From Shinella pollutisoli (GTDB lineage: Bacteria > Pseudomonadota > Alphaproteobacteria > Rhizobiales > Rhizobiaceae): a stretch of 33,607 bases of DNA. Made by a program: the position numbers and the translations under genes. The stretch spans positions 1 through 33,607 of the forward strand of contig NZ_JANFDG010000041.1 of the NCBI RefSeq assembly GCF_024609765.1. Reading direction: 5' to 3'. Numbering within the stretch: the stretch's first letter is position 1; each line of letters starts with the position of its first letter. The notes beneath the pieces were generated by a model. That model was not told the origin of the DNA, ran no database searches, and saw only the letters and a program-made list of their open reading frames with translations. Positions 15,165 to 24,309 of this stretch are shown here, piece after piece.

Positions 15165-16166
15165 ATGGGCTCTCTCCAACTCCAATCCGTGCGCAAGTCC
15201 TTCGGCCCGGTCGACGTGCTCAAGGGCATCGACCTCGACGTCGAGGACGGCGAGTTCGTCATCTTCGTCGGCCCCTCGGGCTGCGGAAAATCGACGCTGC
15301 TGCGCATCATCGCCGGGCTCGAGGACACGACCTCCGGCTCGATCCGCATCGACGGCGCCGAGGTCTCCGCGGTGCCGCCGGCCAGGCGCGGCATCGCCAT
15401 GGTGTTCCAGTCCTACGCGCTCTATCCGCACCTGACGGTGAAGGACAACATGGGGCTCGGCCTCAAGCAGGCGGGCACGGCGAAGGCCGTGATCGAGGAG
15501 CGGGTGAGGAAGGCCTCGGCCATGCTGTCGCTGGAAAAATACCTCGACCGGCGGCCGGCCGAGCTGTCCGGCGGCCAGCGCCAGCGCGTCGCCATCGGCC
15601 GCGCCATCGTGCGCGAGCCGAAGCTCTTCCTGTTCGACGAGCCGCTGTCGAACCTCGACGCGGCGCTGCGCGTCCACATGCGGCTGGAGATCGCCAGGCT
15701 GCACCGCGAGCTCAAGGCGACGATGATCTACGTCACCCACGACCAGGTGGAGGCGATGACGCTCGCCGACAAGATCGTCGTGCTCGACGGCGGCGTCATC
15801 CAGCAGGTCGGCTCGCCGATGGAGCTCTACAACCGGCCGGCCAACCTGTTCGTCGCCGGCTTCATCGGCTCGCCGGCGATGAACTTCGTCGAGGCGGCGC
15901 GCCTCGGCGACGGCGGCGCGAAGACCCTCGGCATCCGTCCGGAGCATATCGCGCTCTCGCGCGAGAGCGGCGAGTGGGAGGGCAAGGTGATCCACGTCGA
16001 GCACCTCGGCGCCGACACGATCGTCTATCTCGAATCGGACAGGGTCGGGCTCCTCACCGTGCGGCTCTTCGGCGAGCACCACTACGCGCCCGGCGACACG
16101 GTGCACGCCACGCCGGCGGCCGGGCAGGTGCACCGTTTCGGAGCGGATGGACGCGCGATACATTGA
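15165..16166 (+). CDS. ABC sugar transporter ATPase (MalK/UgpC type)
   Basis: This 333-residue ATPase of carbohydrate importers has Walker [10 protein letters not shown] near residues 38-46, the Q-loop in [13 protein letters not shown], the signature [16 protein letters not shown] near 136-151, Walker [14 protein letters not shown] and the switch His in [17 protein letters not shown]-terminal TOBE domain follows ([11 protein letters not shown] onward). AAGGGGA precedes the start. It completes a binding protein/two permeases/ATPase importer and is the last gene of the rightward operon. No strong terminator follows. Confidence 0.95.
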   Translation: MGSLQLQSVRKSFGPVDVLKGIDLDVEDGEFVIFVGPSGCGKSTLLRIIAGLEDTTSGSIRIDGAEVSAVPPARRGIAMVFQSYALYPHLTVKDNMGLGLKQAGTAKAVIEERVRKASAMLSLEKYLDRRPAELSGGQRQRVAIGRAIVREPKLFLFDEPLSNLDAALRVHMRLEIARLHRELKATMIYVTHDQVEAMTLADKIVVLDGGVIQQVGSPMELYNRPANLFVAGFIGSPAMNFVEAARLGDGGAKTLGIRPEHIALSRESGEWEGKVIHVEHLGADTIVYLESDRVGLLTVRLFGEHHYAPGDTVHATPAAGQVHRFGADGRAIH

Positions 16167-16215
16167 GGACCCTCATCACAATTTCGTGATCAGCGCCCGA
16201 CGGCGTGCCATGCGA

Positions 16216-16244
16216 TTGTCAAAAGACAGGAATTAACATACAGA
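16216..16244 (+). promoter_or_regulatory. Possible promoter of the efflux operon
   Basis: TTGTCA at 16216-16221 matches five of six bases of a sigma-70 -35 box. At 17-bp spacing, TACAGA at 16239-16244 could be a weak -10 box. The putative -10 lies within the TetR palindrome, as expected for a repressed promoter. Confidence 0.35.
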
Positions 16245-16257
16245 CCTGTTTGTATGT
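16236..16257. promoter_or_regulatory. AcrR-type operator palindrome
   Basis: Perfect 7-bp arms ACATACA (16236-16242) and TGTATGT (16251-16257) flank an 8-bp spacer. The arms and the spacing equal those of the known E. coli AcrR box. It lies about 90 bp upstream of the adaptor start, so the TetR/AcrR regulator encoded at the end of the same operon is the obvious ligand. Confidence 0.75.
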
Positions 16258-16345
16258 AGCGATGCGATGTCCCTCCGGCCGTCGCATCGTCTCGTTTTTT
16301 CAGCACCCCGCGGCCGTCCCGGCCGATCTGTCGATGGACTATCCC

Positions 16346-17533
16346 ATGCGTTTGATGAGACCGATTTCGATTGCGACCCTTGGCGCCCTCTTGGCTCTGG
16401 CGGGCTGCCAGGACGAACAGGCCCCGCAGGCGGGCGCCGCGTTTCCGCCGCCGCAGGTGGGCGTCGTGACGGTCGAGGCGACCGCCGTGCCCGTCACCAA
16501 CGACCTGCCGGGCCGCATCGCCGCGACGCGCACGGCCGAAGTGAGGCCGCGCGTCTCCGGCATCGTCGTGGAACGGGTGTTCGAGCAGGGGTCGATCGTC
16601 AAGGAGGGCGAGGTGCTCTACCGCATCGATCCCGCGCCGTTCCAGGTGCAGGTCGACAGCGCCGAGGCGACGCTGCGCCGCGCCGAGGCCGTGCAGCTCC
16701 AGGCCCGCCAGGCGGCCGAGCGGCAGGAGCAGCTCAAGAAGTCCAACGTCGCCTCCGCCCAGCAGTACGACGACGCCATCGCCAAGCTCGCGCAGGCGGA
16801 TGCCGACGTCGCGATCGCCCAGGCCGGGCTTGCGACCGCCAAGCTCAACCTCGAATATGCCGAGGTGAAGGCGCCGATCAGCGGCCGCATCGGCCGGGCG
16901 CTCATCACCGAGGGCGCGCTCGTTTCCGCAAGCGGCGAGAACCTCGCGACGATCCAGCAGCTCGACCCGGTCTATGCCGACTTCACGCAGCCGGCGACCG
17001 ACCTCATCCGCCTGCGCAAGGCGCTGCAGGAAGGCGAGCTGATCGACGATTCCAACTCGACCGGCGTCAAGCTGCTGCTCGACGACGGCACGGCCTATCC
17101 GCACGACGGGCGGCTGCTGTTCTCGGAAGCGGCGGTCGACGCCTCGACCGGCCAGGTGACGCTGCGCGGCGAGTTCCCGAATCCGGACGGCGACCTCCTG
17201 CCCGGCATGTACGTGCGCGTGCTGATCGAGCAGGGCGTCGAGAAGAACGCGATCCTCGTGCCGCAGCAGGCGGTGCAGCGCGACAGTTCCGGCAAGGCGC
17301 AGCTCTATGTCGTCAACGCAGAGAACAAGGCGGACCTGCGCCAGGTCACGGTCGGCCGCGCCGTCGGCACCCAATGGGTGGTGACGGACGGGCTGAAGAG
17401 CGGCGAGAAGGTCGTCGTCGAGGGCTTCCAGAAGGTGCAGCCGGGCGGCGAGGTCGTGCCGGCGGACTGGAAGCCCGTGGCTGCGGCCGGCGGCGAGCCG
17501 GTCGAGGCGGCCTCCGCTGCGGAAGACAAGTGA
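16346..17533 (+). CDS. RND efflux periplasmic adaptor (AcrA/MexA type lipoprotein)
   Basis: The 395-residue membrane-fusion protein links the RND pump to an outer-membrane channel. The lipoprotein signal is SIATLGALLALAGC, with the lipobox LAGC, so it should be lipid-anchored in the inner membrane. Then come the lipoyl half PRVSGIVVERVFEQGSIVKEGEVLYRIDP, a coiled-coil hairpin (AEATLRRAEAVQLQARQAAERQEQLKKS to AQAGLATAKLNLEYAEV), the second lipoyl half APISGRIGRALITEGALVSA, and beta-barrel and proximal domains. Start candidates are the Mets at 16334, 16346 and 16355. The pump gene follows after 11 bp. Confidence 0.92.
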   Translation: MRLMRPISIATLGALLALAGCQDEQAPQAGAAFPPPQVGVVTVEATAVPVTNDLPGRIAATRTAEVRPRVSGIVVERVFEQGSIVKEGEVLYRIDPAPFQVQVDSAEATLRRAEAVQLQARQAAERQEQLKKSNVASAQQYDDAIAKLAQADADVAIAQAGLATAKLNLEYAEVKAPISGRIGRALITEGALVSASGENLATIQQLDPVYADFTQPATDLIRLRKALQEGELIDDSNSTGVKLLLDDGTAYPHDGRLLFSEAAVDASTGQVTLRGEFPNPDGDLLPGMYVRVLIEQGVEKNAILVPQQAVQRDSSGKAQLYVVNAENKADLRQVTVGRAVGTQWVVTDGLKSGEKVVVEGFQKVQPGGEVVPADWKPVAAAGGEPVEAASAAEDK

Positions 17534-17544
17534 GGACCTGACCG

Positions 17545-20500
17545 ATGCCGAGTTTCTTCATCGACAGGCCGATCTTCGCCTGGGTCGTCGCCATCTTCAT
17601 CATGGTGGCGGGCGTCATCGCCATCCCGCTCCTGCCGGTCTCGCAGTATCCGAACGTCGCGCCGCCGCAGATCTCCATCAGCACGACCTATGCCGGCGCC
17701 TCGTCGCAGGACACCTACCAGAGCGTCACGAAGCTCATCGAGAACGAGCTCAACGGCGTCGACGGCCTGCTCTATTTCGAATCGAGCTCGTCGTCCTCGG
17801 GCTCCGTCAGCATCGACGCACCTTCGCGCCGGGCACCGATCCCGGCCAGGCGGCCGTCGACATCCAGAACCGCGTGCGCCGCGTCGAGCCGCGCCTGCCC
17901 GACAGCGTCAAGCGGCAGGGCGTGCAGGTCGACGAGGCGGGCTCCGGCTTCCTCTTGATCGTCGCGCTCACCTCGACGGACGGCTCGATGGACGCCGTCG
18001 GCCTCGGCGACTACCTCAACCGCAACGTGCTGAGCGAGATCCAGCGCGTGCCCGGCGTCGGCCGCGCGCAGCTCTTCGCCACGCAGCGCTCGATGCGCGT
18101 CTGGCTCGATCCCGACAAGATGCTCGGCCTCAACATGACGGCCGCCGACGTGACGGCGGCGATCCAGGTGCAGAACGCGCAGATCGCCGCGGGCTCCATC
18201 GGCGCCCAGCCGAACCCGATCACCCAGCAGATCGCCGCCCCCGTCAACATCAAGGGCCAGCTCTCCTCGCCGGAGGAGTTCGGCGCGATCGTGCTGCGCG
18301 CCAATGCCGACGGTTCCGCCGTCAGGCTGCGCGACGTCGCCCGCATCGAGGTCGGCGGCGAGAACTACTCCTTCTCGACCCGCCTCAACGGCAAGCCGTC
18401 CGCCGCCATCGGCGTGCAGCTCTCGCCGTCCGGCAACGCCATGGAGACCTCGGCCGCCATCGAGGCGCGCATGGAGGAGCTCTCCAAGTTCTTCCCGCCG
18501 GGGCTGGAATATTCCATCCCCTACGATACCTCGCCCTTCGTCAAGGTGTCGATCGAGAAGGTGGTGCACACGCTTCTGGAAGCGATCGGCCTCGTCTTCC
18601 TCGTCATCTTCCTGTTCCTGCAGAACATCCGCTACACCGTCATCCCGGTGCTGGTGGTGCCGGTCGCGCTGCTCGGCGCCTGCGCGGTGATGCTCGCCGT
18701 CGGCTTCTCGATCAACGTGCTCACCATGTTCGCCATGGTGCTGGCCATCGGCATTCTCGTCGACGACGCGATCATCGTCGTGGAGAACGTCGAGCGCATC
18801 ATGTCGGAGGAGGGGCTGCCGCCGAAGGAGGCGACACGCAAGGCGATGAAGCAGATCACCGGCGCCGTCATCGGCATCACGCTGGTGCTCGCCTCGGTGT
18901 TCATCCCGATGGGCTTCTTCCCCGGCGCGGTCGGCGTCATCTACCAGCAGTTCTCGCTGACCATGGTCGTGTCGATCCTGTTCTCGGCCTTCCTGGCGCT
19001 GTCCCTGACGCCGGCGCTCTGCGGCAGCTTCCTCAAGCAGGTGCCGAAGGGCCACCACGCCACGAAGCGCGGCTTCTTCGGCTGGTTCAACCGCTCCTTC
19101 GACCGCACCTCGCGCGGCTATTCGTCCACGGTCGGCTCGCTCGTGCGCCGGGCGGGGCGGGTCATGGTGATCTACCTCGCGCTCGCCGTCGGCCTCGGCT
19201 ACATGTTCACCAAGCTGCCGTCCTCCTTCCTGCCGGACGAGGACCAGGGCTTCGTGATCGTCATGATGCAGCTTCCGTCGGAGGCGACCGGCCACCGCAC
19301 GGACGAGGTGATCGCCCAGGCCGAGCAGATCTTCGGCCAGGAGAAGGCGGTCGACACGATCGTCGCGATCAACGGCTTCTCCTTCTTCGGCGCCGGCCAG
19401 AACGCGGGCCTCGCCTTCGTGACGCTGCACGACTGGAGCGAGCGCGGGCCGGACGACGCGGCGCCCTCGATCGCCGGACGCGCGACCATGGCGATGAGCC
19501 AGATCAAGGACGCGATCAGCTTCGCGCTGTCGCCGCCGCCGATCCAGGGCCTCGGCACGACGGGGGGCTTCTCCTTCCGCCTGCAGGACCGCGCCGGCCT
19601 CGGCGAGGCGGCGCTCGCGGCCGCCCGCGACCAGCTCATCGGCCTTGCCGCCCAGAGCGACGTCGTCACGGGCGTGCGCTTCGAGGGCATGCCCGACGCC
19701 GCCCAGGTCAACATCGTCATCGACCGCGAGAAGGCCAACACCTTCGGCGTCACCTTCGCCGACATCAACTCGACGATCTCGACCAACCTCGGCTCGTCCT
19801 ACGTCAACGACTTCCCGAATGCCGGCCGCATGCAGCGCGTGACGGTGCAGGCGGACGAGAACAAGCGCATGCAGGTCTCCGACCTCCTGAACCTCAACGT
19901 GCGCAACGGCAACGGCGGCATGGTGCCGCTCTCCGCCTTCGCCACGGCCGAATGGGTGCGGGCGCCGACGCAGACGGTGGGCTACAACGGCTACCCGGCC
20001 GCCCGGCTGGGCGGCGACACCAAGCCGGGCTTCTCGACGGGCGACGCGATCACGGAGATGGAGCGGCTCGCCGCCCAGCTGCCGCCGGGCTTCGGCTACG
20101 AATGGACCGGCCAGTCGCTGCAGGAGATCCAGTCCGGCTCGCAGGCGCCGATCCTGATCGGCCTGTCGTGCCTGCTCGTCTTCCTGTGCCTCGCGGCACT
20201 CTACGAGAGCTGGTCGATCCCGATCGCCGTCATCCTGGCGGTGCCGCTCGGGGTCATCGGCGCGGTCACCGCCGTGACGCTGCGGGACCTGTCGAACGAC
20301 GTCTACTTCAAGGTCGGCCTCATCGCCATCATCGGCCTCTCGGCCAAGAACGCGATCCTGATCATCGAGTTCGCCAAGGAGCAGATGGCGGCCGGCAAGC
20401 CGCTGGTGGAGGCGGCGATCGAGGCCTGCCACCTGCGCTTCCGGCCGATCCTGATGACCTCGATGGCCTTCATGCTCGGCGTGCTGCCGCTGGCGATCGC

Positions 20501-20675
20501 CACCGGCGCGAGCTCGGCGAGCCAGCGGGCGATCGGCACCGGCGTCATGGGCGGCATGTTCTCGGCCACCGTGCTCGGCCTGTTCTTCGTGCCGGTCTTC
20601 TTCGTCTTCGTGATGCGGCTGTTCGGCTACGGCAGGCGCAAGGGAGCCGAAACGGCGCCGGCGCCGGCGGAGTAA
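17545..20675 (+). pseudogene. RND efflux permease (AcrB/MexB type), interrupted by a frameshift
   Basis: The inner-membrane proton-driven pump would be about 1043 residues if the frame is restored. The first 91 codons (MPSFFIDRPIFAWVVAIFIM to SGSVSID) read in one frame. From 17820 the protein continues one frame over as TFAPGTDPGQAAVDIQ, so one base is missing near 17818-17820. The rest is intact, with the paired Asp in GILVDDAIIVVENVE, the Lys in GLSAKNAILIIEFAKE, and a normal C-terminus. Without correction only a 137-residue N-terminal stub, or a protein from an internal start such as 17874, would be made. A sequencing or assembly error is a serious alternative because everything downstream is well conserved. 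Confidence 0.85.
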
Positions 20676-20679
20676 GCCC

Positions 20680-21291
20680 GTGCGCCGGAGCAAGGCCGAC
20701 GCGGCGGAGACCCGCCAGCAGATCCTGCTGGCGGCCGAGCAGGTCTTCTACGAGAAGGGCGTCGCCAATGCCTCCATGGAGGATGTCGCGCGCGCCGCGG
20801 GGGTCACCCGCGGCGCCATCTACTGGCATTTCTCCAACCGCACGGAGCTGTTCCTCGAACTGTCGCGCTCCGTCCGCCTGCCGCAGGAGGACCTGATCGC
20901 CCGCGAGCTGGAGGCGGAGAATGCCGACGTGCTCTCCGTGCTGGAGCGGGCGGGCGGCGACTGGCTGGAGCTGCTGTCGGCCGACGCGCAGCGCCAGCGC
21001 ATCCTCTCCATCCTGCTGCGCTGCGACTACAGCGGCGAATTCGCCTGCGTCTGCGAGCGCCAGGTCGACATCGACGCCGAGCACATGCGGGCGCTGGAGG
21101 CCGCCTTCGGCAAGGCGCGCACCCAGGGGCGGCTCGCCGCCTGCTGGACGCCGCAGACGGCCGCCACCGCGCTGCGCTGGATGATCAAGGGGGTCTGCGC
21201 GGAATGGCTGCTGTTCGGTCGCCGCTTCGACATCGCCCGCGAGGGCCGCGAGGGGCTGCGCCGGCTCTTCCTCTCCTTCGCCCCGCAGTGA
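20680..21291 (+). CDS. TetR/AcrR-family repressor of the efflux operon
   Basis: This 203-residue regulator has an N-terminal helix-turn-helix (ILLAAEQVFYEKGVANASMEDVARAAGVTRGAIYWHFSNRTELF, about residues 15-58) and an AcrR-type C-terminal ligand domain. The start is GTG at 20680, four bases after the pump stop, with GGAG overlapping the pump's last codons, so it is coupled to the pump genes. Placement downstream in the same direction, rather than divergent, makes it a feedback element: it would repress itself with the pump through the palindrome at 16236-16257. Confidence 0.9.
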   Translation: MRRSKADAAETRQQILLAAEQVFYEKGVANASMEDVARAAGVTRGAIYWHFSNRTELFLELSRSVRLPQEDLIARELEAENADVLSVLERAGGDWLELLSADAQRQRILSILLRCDYSGEFACVCERQVDIDAEHMRALEAAFGKARTQGRLAACWTPQTAATALRWMIKGVCAEWLLFGRRFDIAREGREGLRRLFLSFAPQ

Positions 21292-21292
21292 T

Positions 21293-21535
21293 TCAGGCGT
21301 TTCGGAAGGCCTCCAGCTTCGCGATCCAGTCCGCACCGATCCGCCAGCGGCGGAGCACCGAGACCGGGTCCTCGGCATCGAGCCGCGAACAGATGCGGTA
21401 GACCTCCAGCACGTCGGCCGCCATCTCGCCGCGCTGGTAGAAATACATCGCCGCCGCATAGCGCGCCCGTCCGGACCATTCCGCGCCGGGCGGCATGGCG
21501 ACGATCTGCCAGTTGCGGCGGGTCTCCTCGTCCAT
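21293..21535 (-). CDS. Conserved-looking small protein of unknown function (80 aa)
   Basis: The 80-residue protein begins MDEETRRNWQIVAMPPGAEW. It contains ARYAAAMYFYQRGEMAADVLEVYRICSRLDAEDPVSVLRRW and ends WIAKLEAFRNA. It is Trp- and Arg-rich, mostly helical in appearance, and has no membrane segment or signal. Its ATG follows the TAG of the GcvT-like gene without any gap, and its stop lies one base from the convergent tetR stop. It is therefore the last gene of the flavoprotein operon. I do not recognise a family; the tight coupling suggests a small partner or subunit of the upstream enzymes. Confidence 0.75.
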   Translation of the reverse strand: MDEETRRNWQIVAMPPGAEWSGRARYAAAMYFYQRGEMAADVLEVYRICSRLDAEDPVSVLRRWRIGADWIAKLEAFRNA

Positions 21536-22735
21536 CTATCTGAGCCCCGGCGGGGTGGCGCTGCGCCGCGCGAGCTTGACGAAGGGGCGGGGCACGATCC
21601 TCGCCCGCTTCATCATCTTCTGGTATTTCAGCTCGCGCAGCGCGTAGATCTCGACCCACAGGTCGTCGGTGAACCGTTCGCCGTAGGGCCGCTCGAGGCT
21701 GGCGATGGCGATGTTGCGCTTGGCGATCGGCGACCAGATGCCGGCCGTGACGATGCCCGCCTCGTGCTTGCCGCGATGGTAGACGATGGCATGCTCGGCG
21801 GGAATATTCCCTTCGATTTCAAGGCCGACGAGGATGTGCTTGAGACTTTGATTCCGCCGTGCCGCGAGGATGGCGGCGCGGCCGTTGAAACTCGGCTTCT
21901 CCGTATCCACCAGCCAGTCGAGGCCGATCTCGTCGGGCAGGCGCACGCGATCCGCACGGAGCGCCGTCTCGGCGGTCATGAAATCCGCGTTGGCGACGAT
22001 GAAGCCCGCCTCGATGCGCGCCTGGTTCAGCGCGCCGTAGCCGATGGCGCGGATGCCGTGCGCCTCGCCCGCCGCCCAGAGCCGGTCCCAGAGCGGCAGG
22101 GCTTCGTCCCGCGGCACGAAGAGTTCGTAGCCGAGGTCGCCGGTGAAGCCGGTGCGCGAGATCGTGACCCTGTCCAGCGTCACGACGTCGAAGGGTTTCA
22201 GCCGCGCCACGTCGAAGCCGGCGGCGGAAAGCACGGCGTAGCTGGTCGGCCCCTGCAGGGCGAGGCCGGCGATTTCCTCCGTCTCCTCGGCGATCGTCAC
22301 CGCGAAACCGTAGGCGCTGTCGAGAAGCCAGGGGAGGTGGCGCTCCTGGCAGCAGAGGCGGAATTCGTCCGGGCCGAACCGGAACAGCGTGCCGTCGTCG
22401 AGCACATGGCCGTGGTCGTCGCACCAGGCGGTGTAGTGCACGCGGCTGACGCCGAGCTTGCGCACGTCGCGCACGGTCAGGCGGTTGAGGTAGCGCTCCG
22501 CGTCCGGGCCGGCGATGCGGTATTTCACCATCGGCGAGATGTCGAAGAGAGCCGCCGTCGAACGGATGGCGAAATATTCGAGTTCGGCGTCGGCGAGGGA
22601 ATGCGGCGCCTTGTAGCCGGACCAGGTGTACCAGTCGTTCACCTCGCTCAAGGCGGCAAGGCGCGAGTGGAACGGCGTTTCGAGGCGCGGCATCAGGATA
22701 TGTGCCTGCGCGGCATGGCGGGGCGACAGGGTCAT
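21536..22735 (-). CDS. GcvT-like aminomethyltransferase family protein
   Basis: This 399-residue folate-binding protein belongs to the GcvT/DmdA family, whose members move one-carbon units from amines or sulfonium compounds to tetrahydrofolate. Motifs include SGYKAPHS at the start, LTVRDVRKL, YTAWCDDHGHVLDDGTLFR (with the Asp equivalent to the catalytic GcvT Asp), LALQGPTSYAVL, SRTGFTGDLGYELFVP, and a C-terminal barrel with GIVTAGIWSPIAKRNIAIA. No glycine-cleavage gcvH or gcvP is nearby, so it is not the housekeeping T-protein. It overlaps the flavoprotein gene by four bases (ATGA), and the pair may form an oxidative demethylase. The open frame extends far upstream, but only from 22735 does homology appear. 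Confidence 0.87.
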   Translation of the reverse strand: MTLSPRHAAQAHILMPRLETPFHSRLAALSEVNDWYTWSGYKAPHSLADAELEYFAIRSTAALFDISPMVKYRIAGPDAERYLNRLTVRDVRKLGVSRVHYTAWCDDHGHVLDDGTLFRFGPDEFRLCCQERHLPWLLDSAYGFAVTIAEETEEIAGLALQGPTSYAVLSAAGFDVARLKPFDVVTLDRVTISRTGFTGDLGYELFVPRDEALPLWDRLWAAGEAHGIRAIGYGALNQARIEAGFIVANADFMTAETALRADRVRLPDEIGLDWLVDTEKPSFNGRAAILAARRNQSLKHILVGLEIEGNIPAEHAIVYHRGKHEAGIVTAGIWSPIAKRNIAIASLERPYGERFTDDLWVEIYALRELKYQKMMKRARIVPRPFVKLARRSATPPGLR

Positions 22736-24309
22736 GGCTTTTCTCCCGCGAGGATGTGGCGCGCGGCGTTCCAGCCCGGCAGGCCGGAAATGCCGCCGCC
22801 CGGATGCGCGCCGGCGCCGGCGAGGTAGAGGCCCTCGATCGGCGTCGCATAGCCGGACGCGGCGAAGGTCGGGCGGTTGACGAGAAGCTGGTCGGCCTGC
22901 AGCTCGCCGTGGTGCCAGTGGCCGCCGGGCAGGCCGTATTCGGCCTCCATGTCGGCGGGGGTGAGAAGCTCCGCCGCGACGATGGACCAGCCGATGCCCG
23001 GCGCGTGCTGCTCCAGCTTTTCGAGGAGGATTTTCTGCAAGGCAGGCTTGCCCGCTTCCCAGCCGCCCTTGAGGTCGTAGGGCGCATATTGCACGAGCGC
23101 CGAGAGCGTGCAGCCGCCGACGGGGGCGAGCGACGGGTCGGCGCGGCTCGGGAAGGTGATCTCCATCACCGGATCGGGCGAGAATTCGCCGTATTTCGCC
23201 GGGTTGAAGGCGGTCTCCACCTGCTCCATCGAGCGGACGAGGAGGATGCGGCCCTCCCGCGCATCCGCCGGCAGGCCCTCGAAGGTCGGCAGCCGGTCGA
23301 GCGCGAGGTTCAGCTGCGCGACATTGCCCCGGCTCCGCAGGTTGCGGATGGCGCGGATGAAGCCGGTGCCGCTCTCGGCCGGGTCGACGAGGTCGAGGAA
23401 GGTCTTTTGCGGATGGATCGCCGAGACGACGATCGGGGCGGCGATCTCCGTGCCGTCCGCCGTCACCACGCCGCCTGCGCGGCCGCGATCGGCGAGGATG
23501 CGGGCGACGGGCGTGGCGCAGCGGATCGTCACGCCGGCCTTCTCCGCGGCCCTGGCGAAGGCGGGGCCGAGCGCGGCCATGCCGCCCGCCGGCATGCATT
23601 GCCCGCCCGCCTTGCCGGCCACCTCGCCGGTGAGGCGATAATAGAGGCCGAGCAGCGAGGTCGGCGAACGCGGGCCGAGATGGATGCCGAGCGTGGCATC
23701 GAAGGCGAGAAGGCCCTTCAGCCGATCGTCGGCGAGATATTCGTCGGCGACGTCGGCGACGTTCATCAGCAGCATGCGCAGGAAATCGCGCGCCTCCTCG
23801 CGCCCCTTGCGGATGAGGCCGAAGCCGGCGGCGGCGAAGGCGGCGAGATCGCCGGGGCCGACGGCGCCGAGCCGCGGCGGCGGGCGGCGCAGGAAGCGCT
23901 TGAGGACGGCGGCCTGGAAGACGAGTTTCTTCCGTAGCGCAGCGAAGGCGGCGGCTTCTTCAGGAGAGACGCCCTCGATCTCCTCGCCATAGGCGCCGCG
24001 CAGCACCACGGCGCGGCCGGAGCCGTCGAGCACCGTCGTCGGCACGAGCCGCGGTTCCCTCGCCACGTCGAGGCCGATGTCGCGGCAGACCGCGGCATCG
24101 AGCCGGTTGACGATATGGGCGAGGCCCGGCGAGCGGTAGCCGGGGGCGAAGATGCGGGAGCGCAGTGCCCCGCCCGGCGCCTCCGCCGCCTCCAGAACGA
24201 GGACGCTGCGGCCGGCCTTGGCCAGCACGGCGGCGGCGGTCAGCCCGTTGTGGCCGGCGCCGACGACGATGGCGTCGTAGACGGATTTCAGCGCATCAGA
24301 CGACGTCAT
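22732..24309 (-). CDS. PYROXD2/phytoene-desaturase-like FAD oxidoreductase 1
   Basis: This 525-residue flavoprotein has an N-terminal FAD Rossmann motif, DAIVVGAGHNGLTAAAVLAKAG (residues 11-32), and the C-terminal FAD signature GLYLAGAGAHPGGGISGLPGWNAA near 493-516. It belongs to the COG1233-type family related to CrtI and PYROXD2, whose natural substrates are mostly unknown; amine or C-C desaturation is possible. GHWHHGELQADQLLVNRP is a segment shared with its neighbour. It overlaps the next flavoprotein gene by 14 bases and the GcvT-like gene by four, so all three are coupled. Confidence 0.88.
   Translation of the reverse strand: MTSSDALKSVYDAIVVGAGHNGLTAAAVLAKAGRSVLVLEAAEAPGGALRSRIFAPGYRSPGLAHIVNRLDAAVCRDIGLDVAREPRLVPTTVLDGSGRAVVLRGAYGEEIEGVSPEEAAAFAALRKKLVFQAAVLKRFLRRPPPRLGAVGPGDLAAFAAAGFGLIRKGREEARDFLRMLLMNVADVADEYLADDRLKGLLAFDATLGIHLGPRSPTSLLGLYYRLTGEVAGKAGGQCMPAGGMAALGPAFARAAEKAGVTIRCATPVARILADRGRAGGVVTADGTEIAAPIVVSAIHPQKTFLDLVDPAESGTGFIRAIRNLRSRGNVAQLNLALDRLPTFEGLPADAREGRILLVRSMEQVETAFNPAKYGEFSPDPVMEITFPSRADPSLAPVGGCTLSALVQYAPYDLKGGWEAGKPALQKILLEKLEQHAPGIGWSIVAAELLTPADMEAEYGLPGGHWHHGELQADQLLVNRPTFAASGYATPIEGLYLAGAGAHPGGGISGLPGWNAARHILAGEKP

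Noticed and set aside
14049-16163. Long open frame on the minus strand opposite the oxidoreductase and ATPase genes
   Set aside because: Arg/Asp/His-rich translation typical of antisense frames in GC-rich DNA, with no domain; the plus-strand genes have clear motifs.
16175-16190. Terminator after the sugar ATPase gene (ATCAC/GTGAT)
   Set aside because: Only five base pairs and no T-run; too weak to call.
17874-20675. Internal start of the RND pump as an independent shorter gene
   Set aside because: It would lack the first membrane span and the start of the porter domain, both of which are encoded directly upstream in the neighbouring frame.
17690-20896. Long open frames on both strands across the RND pump gene
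   Set aside because: They are frame shadows; only the plus-strand pump frame shows family motifs.
22736-23599. N-terminal extension of the GcvT-like gene
   Set aside because: It overlaps the flavoprotein gene in another frame and reads as low-complexity Arg/Gly/Pro; the start at 22735 overlaps the flavoprotein stop by the usual four bases.
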